From: Photobacterium sp. TLY01
GTDB lineage: Bacteria; Pseudomonadota; Gammaproteobacteria; Enterobacterales; Vibrionaceae
DNA: 64,000 nucleotides
Assembly (NCBI RefSeq): GCF_021432065.1
Contig: NZ_CP090364.1
Location: forward strand, 1,812,601 to 1,876,600
Direction: 5' to 3'
A program made the translations under genes and the position numbers. The notes under the pieces were generated by a model. That model saw only the letters and a list, made by a program, of their open reading frames with translations. It was not told where the DNA came from and searched no databases. Positions 30,080 to 38,484 of the stretch are shown here, in pieces (the first letter of the stretch is position 1; the number at the start of each line of letters is the position of its first letter).

Positions 30080-30862
30080 TCACTCACTGCATTCGCGCAA
30101 AAACCGCATTAAACCGTATTCCTGTAACCACACCAGCTGTTCCGGTTTTTTCACCAGGAAGCGTCCACTGTAGTTAATCCCATTGGCAAAAAGCCCCTGA
30201 ACATTATTGGCAGTACGAGGCAGTATCAGCAGCCAGCGCTCTGTGAGAAGGATGTTATGCGGCTTGCACGTATCGCCTGCCTCATTAAAAAGCGACAAGG
30301 CTTTCATCCCCTGTAGATAAGCGTCATACAGCTCGTCAGTGGTCATCGCTTCAACCAGATATAACCAGTGAGCAAACGGAAGCTTTCCACCCGCGATCAC
30401 TTTTTCCAGTGGGATTTCACTTCGGACCAACTGCATGTGCCTGTGTGACTGACTCGCTCCGGCTAATGGCCCACTGTTATAAAAGCCGAGCACATCTGAG
30501 TGTGTAAATCCCCCCAGCCATGCATGCCAGTCTTCCCAGCTTAAAGGCGATTCCTGAGGGACAAAATCTTTTGAGCAAATCAGTAAGTGCGGTGAGATAA
30601 CCGGAAACTTATTGAGCAGACATACGTGGTGCTCCCCGGCTTCACAAACATACATCGCTTTCTCATAAGGCAGAAACGGGTTCGAGGGATGCCTGGCCGT
30701 GAGATTGAGCAACTTCTTACCCGCATTTTCCGTCACTACATGGCCCAGATAAATCACGCCCTGCTCTTCAATCTGCTCCGCTTCTGTGGTGATTGGCATC
30801 AGGCTACCTTCTGCCAGCGCCTTTTCAGCCACCTGATCCGCAAGTTTCCAGTTCATATCCAT
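30080..30862 (-). CDS. Ap4A phosphorylase-like ATP adenylyltransferase
   Basis: This 260-residue protein of the HIT/GalT superfamily resembles APA1/APA2-type diadenosine tetraphosphate phosphorylases. The motif QSHRHMQLV contains the H-x-H-x-Q active site and is preceded by FYNSGPLAGA. The upstream HLLICSKDFVPQ and C-terminal KPHNILLTERWLLILPR segments also fit that family. It would split Ap4A with phosphate to ADP and ATP in the cytosol. The start may be M1 or M3. It is convergent with the EF-G gene and monocistronic. Confidence 0.82.
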   Translation of the reverse strand: MDMNWKLADQVAEKALAEGSLMPITTEAEQIEEQGVIYLGHVVTENAGKKLLNLTARHPSNPFLPYEKAMYVCEAGEHHVCLLNKFPVISPHLLICSKDFVPQESPLSWEDWHAWLGGFTHSDVLGFYNSGPLAGASQSHRHMQLVRSEIPLEKVIAGGKLPFAHWLYLVEAMTTDELYDAYLQGMKALSLFNEAGDTCKPHNILLTERWLLILPRTANNVQGLFANGINYSGRFLVKKPEQLVWLQEYGLMRFLRECSE

Positions 30863-31193
30863 ATCCCATCTTTTTTAACCAAGATACTCTAACTTGGCAC
30901 CTGTGTCATAGGAGAAAAGTGTGTATAAAAAAGTTTACGTTATGGCGAATTTTGTCTTTTTGAGAAAACAGGCCCAAGCCTAGCACCAGCAAAAGAAAGT
31001 CGGTAAGATTCGCTCAACTTTTTGAGGATACGTCACTAGCTGCTTACTCTGTGTCAACAGATCACTACTCCGGCAGATAGGTTATTTCAGCGTTCGGTCA
31101 AACCTGAAACTACTCCTGACGATATCGGTCTTGTTCGGTCAAACAAATCGTTAGCATCCTCAAAGCAATGTCGCGAATACGATATTGAGTGCC
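30863..31193. other. Gene-free region between the Ap4A phosphorylase-like and permease genes
   Basis: No reading frame looks coding. The only structure I see is a pair of direct repeats with the core TTCGGTCA (31093-31100 and 31134-31141); the same octamer recurs at 32781 and 32851 beyond the permease gene. Confidence 0.3.
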
Positions 31194-31228
31194 ACAAAAA
31201 AGGCGCTTCCCATGGGAAGCGCCTTTTT
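31194..31228 (-). terminator. Terminator of the aromatic amino acid permease gene
   Basis: A perfect palindrome of 22 bases (31202-31223, arms GGCGCTTCCCA and complement) flanked by A and T runs. It lies 23 bases after the stop at 31251, with the T run reading on the minus strand. Confidence 0.88.
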
Positions 31229-31250
31229 ACATCTGATTGATACTCACTGA

Positions 31251-32450
31251 TTAAATCAGTTCAGCCATTAATAAAAAACAACCGAACAGAAAGCTCAGCG
31301 CCAGCGCCATGACGCCGCCACCTGCCTGATACACAGCTTCATTACCCTCTGTCACTGTCGCCTTATCGCCATCTTTTCTGACTTTGACTGTCATTGCCAT
31401 CGGGACAAAAATAGCCAGGAACACCAGAATGATACCGGCATAGCTCAGCACGGACAGGAATTGATTCGCCGCCAGAATCGCGCCCAGCATCGGTAAAATG
31501 AAGGTCAGTACATAGGTCACAGCCCGGTTCTGACGGAAAGCATCGGCATTCTGGTCAAACAGTGCCATGGCCACGCCCAGAAACGAGGTCAATAGTGCAA
31601 GACCGGTGAAGATAGACAAAATCAGCTGCATGCTGCCGTGATTCACACTCAGCGCAGCAATCAGTTCAGAAACATTCGCAAAGCCCACCAATTGCTCAGG
31701 CGACAGATTACCAACCGCCGCGTACAGCCAGAACAGGTAACAGAATAATGGGATGACAGAACCTGCAATCACCATATTTCTTAACTGCTTTTGCGTGGCT
31801 TCCGGGTTATAAGTGACCAGTGACGGGATCACTACCATAAAACCGAAGCTGGTAAACAGCACAGAGCTGGTTTTGATGAGAGCGACTTTGTTATCGCTGC
31901 CAACCGATGCCAGGTTGTCTGGATTAATCCCAGGCACCAGAGTCACCAGCGTCATGGCCAGCATGATCACCATTGCCGCAAACAGCAGCCTGTTCAAGCG
32001 GTCAATGACACCGGTTCCGGCAGCGACAACGAAACCCGCGACTACGGTAAACGCAATTTGTGCCTGCGTCGCACTTAATTCGATACCAAGGCCATCAGTC
32101 AGTTTCTTAAGCAAATCACCGGCCCCGATAATGTAGGCCATCAGCAAACACACCAGCAACGCGTACAGCAAGCCATTTGTCACCAGCTGGCCACCTTTAC
32201 CCAGTGTTTTACGGGCAATCGAATTCATGCCCAGGCCACCACCAGACTTGATACTGGCTTCAAGCAACAACAGGGCTGCGTAAGTCGTACCCACCCAGAT
32301 CAGCAGCATTAACAAGGTGCCCCACAGTAAGCCAAACTGGGCCAATACCATAGGAATGGCAAGCATACCTGCGCCCAGTGCTGTCCCAGCAATAATCAGG
32401 GAACTGCCTAACAATTTCATATTCACGGAATTTTCCTTCATGTCCTTCAC
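31251..32450 (-). CDS. Aromatic amino acid permease, TyrP/Mtr type (HAAAP family)
   Basis: This inner-membrane protein of about 395 residues has eleven helices and imports tyrosine or tryptophan with protons. The family N-terminus is clear: LGSSLIIAGTALGAGMLAIPMVLAQFG. The start is uncertain. The ORF begins at a GTG at 32450, but the AAGGA at the fifth codon would best serve the GTG/ATG at codons 9-11 (NMKLLGSS). It is closest in style to tyrosine permeases. A 580-base leader region upstream may carry regulation. Confidence 0.88.
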   Translation of the reverse strand: MKDMKENSVNMKLLGSSLIIAGTALGAGMLAIPMVLAQFGLLWGTLLMLLIWVGTTYAALLLLEASIKSGGGLGMNSIARKTLGKGGQLVTNGLLYALLVCLLMAYIIGAGDLLKKLTDGLGIELSATQAQIAFTVVAGFVVAAGTGVIDRLNRLLFAAMVIMLAMTLVTLVPGINPDNLASVGSDNKVALIKTSSVLFTSFGFMVVIPSLVTYNPEATQKQLRNMVIAGSVIPLFCYLFWLYAAVGNLSPEQLVGFANVSELIAALSVNHGSMQLILSIFTGLALLTSFLGVAMALFDQNADAFRQNRAVTYVLTFILPMLGAILAANQFLSVLSYAGIILVFLAIFVPMAMTVKVRKDGDKATVTEGNEAVYQAGGGVMALALSFLFGCFLLMAELI

Positions 32451-33031
32451 TGCGGCTTATCTCAAAAGTGCACGCAAGCGTTATCTTTATAACTATCTGA
32501 TTTAATTATATTTAAAAACACTCTGACACGACTCAGTCGAAATCAGTTGTATTCTGTATGGGCTAACAATGGCCAAAACTTCTAAATCGACGAAAGAGAC
32601 GAAAGAATTGAAGGCGACAGGCAGAAAACGGGCGTGAAAAAGGCAGCAAGGTCATAGCGCCGCGGCAGAGAAAAGCACTCAGAAGGGAAATGATGAGAAT
32701 AGCCCCCCTACCCGGCAATAATGCCTGGCCTGGAAGCGAGCAGTGTAATGTCATTTATCGTACTCCTAACACGATAGAACTTCGGTCATTTCTGATAAAA
32801 ACCAGCCAGATTGGCTGATATTTCATCTCTTGCCAGGTCAAGGCAAGGCGTTCGGTCAGGAAGCAAAATAATGAGGTGTCGCACAAACTACAACCTGCAT
32901 TGTTGAAATATTTGATTTTGATCTTGGAAAAAATGGAATACAGGTCAAATTACCTGCCTTATCAGGAATAACTAGCACATCAACCTGAGTAAAGTTCACC
33001 CAGATTGACGAAAAAACACAGAGAAAGGGGA
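32451..33031. other. Leader/intergenic region upstream of the permease, with a Phe-rich minus-strand reading frame
   Basis: On the minus strand 32655-32563 encodes a 30-residue peptide with eight Phe, ending FFRLFRRFRSFGHC. A terminator-like stem (CGACT/AGTCG inside CTGA/TCAG, 32523-32545) and T5 follow before the permease gene. On the plus strand the same DNA encodes a short Lys/Thr-rich frame from 32570. Neither has a good ribosome-binding site. Two further TTCGGTCA octamers lie at 32781 and 32851. Nothing else is clear. Confidence 0.3.
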
Positions 33032-33331
33032 TCAATCCGCACAGTAATGCTTATGGAGCATGGCGATGATATCAATGACAGCGTCGTTATCGAGCCGGTA
33101 ATAAATCGTCTGCGCTTCCCGCCTCGTTTTCACAAATCCGGCCCGGCGCAGCCAGGCCAGATGTTGTGACAAAGACGACTGAGGGATAGGAAATCGTTCA
33201 TTCAGCTGAGAAACAGACAATTCCTCTTCCTGGAGTACACACAGTATCATCAGCCTATGCTGATTACCCATGGCTTTGAGCAGCTCAACCGCCTGCTCGA
33301 CATTTGCCTCCATATTGGAATAATCTCGCAT
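33032..33331 (-). CDS. ArsR-family repressor of the SqrR/BigR/YgaV persulfide-sensing group
   Basis: This 99-residue winged-helix repressor starts at the ATG at 33331 (GAGGG box). The helix-turn-helix is LSVSQLNERFPIPQSSLSQHLAWLRRAGFV, and the wing follows. Two cysteines sit where the sensor pair of SqrR/BigR sits: RLMILCVLQEE and the C-terminal HKHYCAD. They form a tetrasulfide or disulfide on exposure to persulfides in that group. It is the last gene of the four-gene sulfur operon (16 bases after YeeE-2), which fits autoregulation through the operator at 35190-35210. Confidence 0.85.
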   Translation of the reverse strand: MRDYSNMEANVEQAVELLKAMGNQHRLMILCVLQEEELSVSQLNERFPIPQSSLSQHLAWLRRAGFVKTRREAQTIYYRLDNDAVIDIIAMLHKHYCAD

Positions 33332-33347
33332 TCTACCCTCATAATTT

Positions 33348-33773
33348 TCAAGACTTTTTAAGCAGACGGTCGATAGTGCCAGAAAACTGCATCCCCGCCA
33401 ACATCGCGATAACGAAGCCGAAAATTTTCGCATTACCTCCCAGCAGATTACTCACAGCGGGCCCAGGGCAAATCCCCACTAACCCCCAGCCCAGGCCAAA
33501 TAAAATAGCGCCAATGATCAAAGGTTTATCGATAGTTTTATTGGTCGGAATAAAAAACTGATCCGCAATCAGAGGCTTTGAACGAGGTTTCACTAAAAAA
33601 TGATAGCCCAGGCCAAAAACGACCAATGCTGAACCCATCACCAAAATTAAACTGGGATCCCACTGTCCTGCTACATCGAGAAAATTTAACACTTTATCCG
33701 GATTGACCATTTGAGAAATCGTTAATCCGGCACCAAACAATAAACCGGCAATCAGAGCGATGAACATCTGCAT
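33348..33773 (-). CDS. YeeE/YedE-family (DUF6691) membrane transporter subunit 2
   Basis: This 141-residue membrane protein has four helices and the family motifs GLLFGAGLTISQMVNPDKVLNF and GWGLVGICPGPA, the latter with the conserved Cys. YeeE/YedE proteins move thiosulfate or other reduced sulfur species through a Cys relay. In this two-subunit form each half is one gene. It lies 4 bases after the partner gene and belongs to the sulfide-responsive operon. Confidence 0.87.
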   Translation of the reverse strand: MQMFIALIAGLLFGAGLTISQMVNPDKVLNFLDVAGQWDPSLILVMGSALVVFGLGYHFLVKPRSKPLIADQFFIPTNKTIDKPLIIGAILFGLGWGLVGICPGPAVSNLLGGNAKIFGFVIAMLAGMQFSGTIDRLLKKS

Positions 33774-33777
33774 ACCA

Positions 33778-34200
33778 TTAAACTCCTGTCAGATGGCGAA
33801 CAATAAATACCACAACAACAGCGACCAACATGAAGGTTGCTGTTGCGACAATAGAACGGGGAGATAGACGCCCGATGCCGCAAATACCGTGTCCGCTGGT
33901 ACAGCCCGATCCTAATCGTGTTCCGACACCCACCAGCAATCCACCCGCGATGATCAGTGGCCAGCCAGCGTCAATACGCTCTGGCAAATAGGTTCCAAAA
34001 GGTGCCGCCAGTAAGGGCCCAATCATCAGTCCGGCGATAAACATCCAACGCCATCTGGCGTTTGGATCGCTCACATCTAACGCACCGCTGACGATGCCTG
34101 AAATACCCGCAATGCGGCCATTGAGCAACAGTAAAATCAGTGCACCAAGGCCCAACACAGTGCCGCCGGCCAGTGCCGTCCAGGGAGTGAATTCTGTCAT
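33778..34200 (-). CDS. YeeE/YedE-family membrane transporter subunit 1
   Basis: This 140-residue membrane protein starts at the ATG at 34200 (MTEFTPWTAL; GAGAG box). It has the GGTVLGLGALILLLLNGRIAGISGI N-terminal segment and GTRLGSGCTSGHGICGI, with two conserved Cys in the GCTSGHG motif. It is the first half of the split YeeE/YedE transporter. It lies downstream of the persulfide dioxygenase-like gene. Confidence 0.87.
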   Translation of the reverse strand: MTEFTPWTALAGGTVLGLGALILLLLNGRIAGISGIVSGALDVSDPNARWRWMFIAGLMIGPLLAAPFGTYLPERIDAGWPLIIAGGLLVGVGTRLGSGCTSGHGICGIGRLSPRSIVATATFMLVAVVVVFIVRHLTGV

Positions 34201-34285
34201 GTCATAACTCTCACAAATCCAGTGAATCAATTCGGTTTAGCGACAGCCTAAAGGCGCACTAACCGGGTTATCTTGTTCAATCAGC

Positions 34286-35158
34286 TCAATTTTTCGGCTC
34301 AATCGTTAACGGAATTTTGATGTAAGCTGTACCGTTCTTTTCAGTTGCCGGTAACTTACCACCACGTATATTCACCTGCACCGACGGATACAGCAGTTTC
34401 GGCACATCCAGATGTTGATCTCTGTCTTGCCTCACCTGAATAAAAGCGTCTTTGTCGACCCCCTGATGAATGTGGATATTGTGACTGCGGCTCTCTGCAA
34501 CTGTCGTGACATAAGCCAGCTCCCGGCCCTCAGGTTGATAATCATGGCACATCCATAATCGGGTTTCGGCCGGCAGACTGTGTAACCGGGACACACTGTC
34601 ATACAACACGCCTGCATCACCGCCGGGAAAATCACACCGGGCTGTACCGCCGTCCGGCATGAATAAGGTATCACCGACGAATGCATTCCCTTCAATAAGG
34701 TACGTCACACTGTCATTCGTGTGCCCTGGTGTCGACAGCACCTTGCCGGTTAATGCGCCAATCGTAAAAAGCTCACCATCGTGAAACAAATGGTCGAAGA
34801 CCTGACCATCTGGCAGTAATTCATCGTCATCAATATGAAAGACAGCTTTAAACGTTTTTTGTACCTTGATGATTCCCTCGCCAACGCCAACAGGGCTACC
34901 AAGCTGTTCACGCAAATAATGTGCCGCTGATAAGTGATCGGCATGAGCGTGGGTTTCCAAAATCCAATCGACAGTCAGTTGCTGCTCTTTGATAAACGCC
35001 AGTTGCTGATCAGCAAATGCGGTCCAGACTTTGCCCGAGTGCGCCGCGAAATCCAGCACACTGTCAATAATGGCAGCATGCCCGCCCTGTTTGTCATAGA
35101 CAACGTAGCTGATAGTGCTGGTGTCAGTATGATAGAAAGCTTTAATCATCGCATTCAT
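34286..35158 (-). CDS. Metallo-beta-lactamase-fold persulfide dioxygenase-like hydrolase (ETHE1/BlhA type)
   Basis: This 290-residue protein has the metal motif THAHADHLSAAHYLR (HxHxDH), then STPGHTNDS, FVGDTLFMPDGGTARCDFPGG and MCHDYQPEGRE. This pattern is shared with ETHE1-like persulfide dioxygenases and the BlhA/BigR-linked hydrolases. Those oxidise glutathione persulfide to sulfite with a mononuclear iron. A GGAAG box lies six bases before the ATG. It is the first gene of the repressor/YeeE operon and is divergent from tauE. Confidence 0.88.
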   Translation of the reverse strand: MNAMIKAFYHTDTSTISYVVYDKQGGHAAIIDSVLDFAAHSGKVWTAFADQQLAFIKEQQLTVDWILETHAHADHLSAAHYLREQLGSPVGVGEGIIKVQKTFKAVFHIDDDELLPDGQVFDHLFHDGELFTIGALTGKVLSTPGHTNDSVTYLIEGNAFVGDTLFMPDGGTARCDFPGGDAGVLYDSVSRLHSLPAETRLWMCHDYQPEGRELAYVTTVAESRSHNIHIHQGVDKDAFIQVRQDRDQHLDVPKLLYPSVQVNIRGGKLPATEKNGTAYIKIPLTIEPKN

Positions 35159-35189
35159 CAGACTCTTCCTTTTCTTTAATATCTATATA

Positions 35190-35210
35190 TCGTATATTAC
35201 ACATATACGA
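35190..35210. promoter_or_regulatory. Operator of the sulfide-responsive divergent unit
   Basis: TCGTATAT (35190-35197) and ATATACGA (35203-35210) form an 8-bp inverted repeat with a 5-base spacer, midway between the divergent hydrolase and TauE genes. It has the AT-rich palindromic character of BigR/SqrR boxes and would let the ArsR protein control both arms. Confidence 0.75.
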
Positions 35211-35237
35211 ATAATCATAGCAAGCATTGAGGTCTCT

Positions 35238-36014
35238 ATGATCACTCTTTTTTTTGGCGCAATCGCAATCGGGCTCAGCCTGGGCATACTGGGATCCGGC
35301 GGTGCAATACTCACGGTACCCATTCTGGCTTACGGTCTGGGACAGACAGAGAAACAAGCGATCGCCAGTGCCTTAATTATCGTCGGAATAATCAGCAGCA
35401 TCACTGCTTTCCGTGGTATCAGGCAACGTTTAGTCAACTGGCCTTTGGTCTTGCTGTTTGGTTTCCCCGGAATGGCTGGAACATACCTGGGAGCCTGGAT
35501 CGCCAGCTATCTGAATGGTGCCATCCAGATGGCAGTATTTGCCGTCGTGATGCTGGCAGCAGCGTGGCGAATGTTCCAGCCGGTGAACAATAAGTCAGAT
35601 GATACTCAGCCTCAGTCCTATTGGCTCATCGGTTTACAGGGAATGCTGGTCGGCGTGCTGACCGGATTTGTCGGCGTCGGTGGTGGTTTTCTGATCGTTC
35701 CTGCACTTGTGCTACTCAGTGGCCTGACGATGCAAACGGCGGTGGCGACCAGTCTGGTCATCATCGTCATGAACTCGCTGATCGGTTTTCTGAAATACCA
35801 GGATGTGCTCGCACTGACACAAACCCGACTGGACTGGTCTGTGATTGCAATCATGACGACCGTTGGCGTGGCTGGCAGTTTAACCGGGCAACGGCTGTCC
35901 GGACGATTCTCCCAACATCACTTAAAACGTGCTTTTGCTGTGGCATTAATTCTGATGGCAGGGTTCATTCTTTACCAGTCACTGCCCTCACTCTTCCCTT
36001 CAATGATTCTCTGA
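35238..36014 (+). CDS. TauE/SafE-family sulfite/organosulfur exporter
   Basis: This 258-residue inner-membrane protein has about eight helices in two TauE repeats: GLSLGILGSGGAILTVPILAYGLG and GMLVGVLTGFVGVGGGFLIVPALV. Family members export sulfite, sulfoacetate or similar anions. A GAGG box lies seven bases before the ATG. Downstream of the shared operator and upstream of a rhodanese, it most likely removes the sulfite made by persulfide oxidation (inference from context). Confidence 0.88.
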   Translation: MITLFFGAIAIGLSLGILGSGGAILTVPILAYGLGQTEKQAIASALIIVGIISSITAFRGIRQRLVNWPLVLLFGFPGMAGTYLGAWIASYLNGAIQMAVFAVVMLAAAWRMFQPVNNKSDDTQPQSYWLIGLQGMLVGVLTGFVGVGGGFLIVPALVLLSGLTMQTAVATSLVIIVMNSLIGFLKYQDVLALTQTRLDWSVIAIMTTVGVAGSLTGQRLSGRFSQHHLKRAFAVALILMAGFILYQSLPSLFPSMIL

Positions 36015-36032
36015 TGTAAAGAGGAAAAAGCG

Positions 36033-36431
36033 ATGCTTGTTAACGGACGCACCTTAGCCGACCAGGCTAAACAAGGTATTGAAGAAATTCACTGCCATGA
36101 ATTAGCATTACTGCTCAATCATGACATTATTTTAATTGATGTTCGCGAACGCGCTGAAATCAACACAGGCATGCTGCCGGGTGCCATCCATATTTCTCGG
36201 GGCGTCCTTGAAATGCAGCTCGACACGCATCCAGCGGTTGCCCACCACCACAATGCGCTTGAAGTCATGGCGCTGCAACCTGTTTACCTCTATTGCCGCT
36301 CCGGTGCCCGCTCGGCCTTAGCCGCTCAATCGCTGCAAAAAATGGGATTTACACAGGTGTTTTCACTGGCCGGTGGCATACAAGCCTGGCAAGACGCAAA
36401 ACTGCCAGTGGTCAAAGTGAAGGCATCATGA
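36033..36431 (+). CDS. Rhodanese-domain sulfurtransferase
   Basis: This 132-residue single-domain rhodanese has LIDVRERAEINTGMLPGAIHISRGVLE and the active-site loop YCRSGARSALAA, with the catalytic Cys near residue 90. It moves sulfane sulfur between thiosulfate, glutathione persulfide and thiol acceptors. It lies 18 bases after tauE with a GAGGAAAAA box, in the same sulfide-responsive transcript. Confidence 0.9.
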   Translation: MLVNGRTLADQAKQGIEEIHCHELALLLNHDIILIDVRERAEINTGMLPGAIHISRGVLEMQLDTHPAVAHHHNALEVMALQPVYLYCRSGARSALAAQSLQKMGFTQVFSLAGGIQAWQDAKLPVVKVKAS

Positions 36432-36856
36432 AGTCACGTGAAGGCGCATTATCTGGCAAGACCGGGCTCAGTGACTTCCGGGCCACCCGCACTGCCCGAC
36501 TGTAAAGCCATTCGCTTCCTCCACTGAGGCTGCGATCCTACTCATGCTGTGGCAGTTCCTCTTCCACAGCATGCTATCAATTATTCTGTCATTTCAGCAC
36601 CTTCGCGCTCAGCATCTGCTGTCTGTCCCGCGTTCTGTCTCTGAGTTTGAAAGCACTTCAAATAATCTTAATCAATCGCTTGATATTCAACCGATTCCAT
36701 TTATGTTTATGCCTTCTTGCTGGCAAATCCGAATGGTTAAACTGACGACACTCATTTCTTGTCTGCGACTGCTCATCCGTCATATTTACGCGACGTTTAA
36801 CATTCTGAAAGTTTCACCCGGCCAGCATCACTTTCTTTTTCCGATAAGTTTTAAAC
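36432..36856. other. Gene-free region with a 10-bp inverted repeat
   Basis: CATGCTGTGG (36543-36552) and CCACAGCATG (36564-36573) form a perfect 10-bp hairpin about 110 bases after the rhodanese stop. No long T run follows, so termination is only possible. The plus-strand frame through 36544-37122 overlaps the next gene and is not coding-like. Nothing else is recognisable. Confidence 0.4.
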
Positions 36857-37552
36857 ATGAAGAATCAGCACGAATCAGAATCCAACCGGCGTCCTCTGGC
36901 TGTCAGGGAGACGGCTTTAACCAAGCACATTGCCGTCTGGTTAAGCCAGAAAAACATCACACCGAACCAGATCTCCCTGATGAGCATCATCTTTGCCATC
37001 CTCGGTCTGCTTGCACTGCTGTGGTACAAAAGCGCTGCGTTCAGTGCGCTTTTGCTTGTTGCTGCAGCCTGTATCCAGTTGCGACTGCTGTGCAACCTGT
37101 TCGACGGTATGGTCGCAGTTGAAGGCGGTAAGAAAACCCCGGCAGGAGAATTATTCAATGACGTACCCGACCGTATTGCAGATCCGCTGTTTATCATCGC
37201 CGCAGGTTTTGCAACCCAGTCTGATATCGGTATGACGCTGGCATGGCTATGCGCCCTGGTCGCCGTGCTGACCGCTTACGTTCGCGTATTAGGGGTCAGC
37301 ATGGGCTGTCCGGCCGATTTTCGCGGACCTATGGCCAAACAGCACAGAATGGCGCTGCTGACCGTGAGCTTAATTGTCTTGTTCATCAGCCAGGTGTTCG
37401 CCTTGCTGCCCGAGGTATTGGCCTACACGATGGACACCGCGCTGGCAATTATGCTGGTGGGATCTGTAATAACCACCTGGCGCCGTCTGATGAGTATTTA
37501 TCGTTTTAAAGCGGCGGAACAGGCTGATAAGGAAAGCGCAGACCATGACTAG
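36857..37552 (+). CDS. CDP-alcohol phosphatidyltransferase family protein, variant active site (YnbA-like)
   Basis: This 231-residue membrane protein has six helices. The family motif DxxDGxxAR-x8-GxxxDxxxD appears as NLFDGMVAVEGG...PAGELFNDVPD: the first and third Asp are Asn and the Arg is Val, while the second and last Asp remain. The E. coli YnbA group looks similar. Canonical enzymes transfer a phospho-alcohol headgroup from CDP-diacylglycerol using two metals held by the four Asp. The headgroup acceptor here is unknown. It overlaps the CdsA-like gene by 8 bases and opens a three-gene lipid operon. Confidence 0.85.
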   Translation: MKNQHESESNRRPLAVRETALTKHIAVWLSQKNITPNQISLMSIIFAILGLLALLWYKSAAFSALLLVAAACIQLRLLCNLFDGMVAVEGGKKTPAGELFNDVPDRIADPLFIIAAGFATQSDIGMTLAWLCALVAVLTAYVRVLGVSMGCPADFRGPMAKQHRMALLTVSLIVLFISQVFALLPEVLAYTMDTALAIMLVGSVITTWRRLMSIYRFKAAEQADKESADHD

Positions 37553-38477
37553 TGTTCCTTCCCATTCACTGTATCTGATGCTCGCCATCATTGCCGTCCT
37601 GATCACAGGGACGCTGGTTTATTTGTGGAAATCGCGCGTCCATCCAGACAGAGATTATCTTGAACTGAAGCTGCGTATCCGTTCCTGGTGGTGGATGATT
37701 GGGATCGTTTTCGTTGTCCTCTACCTGCCCTTGACCTATACGCTGTTTTTTGTCGGCTTTCTGAGCTTTATGGCACTGAAAGAATTCCTGTCTATCGTAC
37801 CGACCCGAATGACAGACCGCCGGGTGATCTTCTGGGCCTATCTGTCGATTCCCTTTCAGTATTACTGGCTGTCGATTGGCTGGTACGGCATGTTCATCAT
37901 TTTCATTCCGGTCTATGTGTTCCTGTACCTGCCGATGGTGATGGTACTGATTGGCGATACCAAAGGTTTCATCCGCTCCGCCGGGATTATTCACTGGGCC
38001 ATGATGCTGACCGTGTTCTGTATCAGCCATATGGCCTATCTGCTGGTCTTACCAAGCCTGAATCCAGACGCCGGTTCATTGGGAATGTTGCTGTTTCTTC
38101 TGGTGTTTACCCAGTTTAACGATGTCTGTCAGTACGTCTGGGGCAAGTCTTTCGGCAAACACAAAATAGTGCCGAAAGTCAGCCCGAATAAAACCTGGGA
38201 AGGTTTTATCGGCGGCAGCGCCACCGTGATTCTGGTGTCGTATTTCGTCGCGCCCTATCTGACGCCACTCACCGCGCTGCAGGGTCTGGTCGCCGGGATG
38301 ATCATTGCCTTCAGTGGCTTTATCGGGGATTTAGTCATTTCTTCGGTGAAACGTGATTTGCAGATCAAAGACACCAGTCAGTTTATTCCGGGCCACGGCG
38401 GCATCCTGGATCGCATCGACAGCCTGATGTTCACCGCGCCGCTGTTCTTCCATTACATTTACTATCTCTACTATTGA
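37545..38477 (+). CDS. Phosphatidate cytidylyltransferase (CdsA-like, YnbB type)
   Basis: This 310-residue membrane enzyme makes CDP-diacylglycerol from phosphatidate and CTP. The CdsA signature is complete near the C-terminus (SSVKRDLQIKD...PGHGGILDRIDS), including the metal-binding Asp residues. About eight helices precede it. A duplicate of housekeeping CdsA in an operon with a phosphotransferase and an acyltransferase points to a dedicated lipid route. Start: ATG at 37545 with AAGGA upstream, inside the end of the previous gene. Confidence 0.9.
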   Translation: MTSVPSHSLYLMLAIIAVLITGTLVYLWKSRVHPDRDYLELKLRIRSWWWMIGIVFVVLYLPLTYTLFFVGFLSFMALKEFLSIVPTRMTDRRVIFWAYLSIPFQYYWLSIGWYGMFIIFIPVYVFLYLPMVMVLIGDTKGFIRSAGIIHWAMMLTVFCISHMAYLLVLPSLNPDAGSLGMLLFLLVFTQFNDVCQYVWGKSFGKHKIVPKVSPNKTWEGFIGGSATVILVSYFVAPYLTPLTALQGLVAGMIIAFSGFIGDLVISSVKRDLQIKDTSQFIPGHGGILDRIDSLMFTAPLFFHYIYYLYY

Positions 38478-38484
38478 GGATCCC

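Noticed and set aside
36428..36505. Short frame (25 codons) overlapping the end of the rhodanese gene
   Set aside because: No resemblance to any protein and no conservation evidence; likely chance.
36544..37122. Plus-strand frame of 192 codons before and inside the CDP-alcohol phosphotransferase gene
   Set aside because: It overlaps a real gene in another frame, begins in a hairpin and shows no protein-like pattern.
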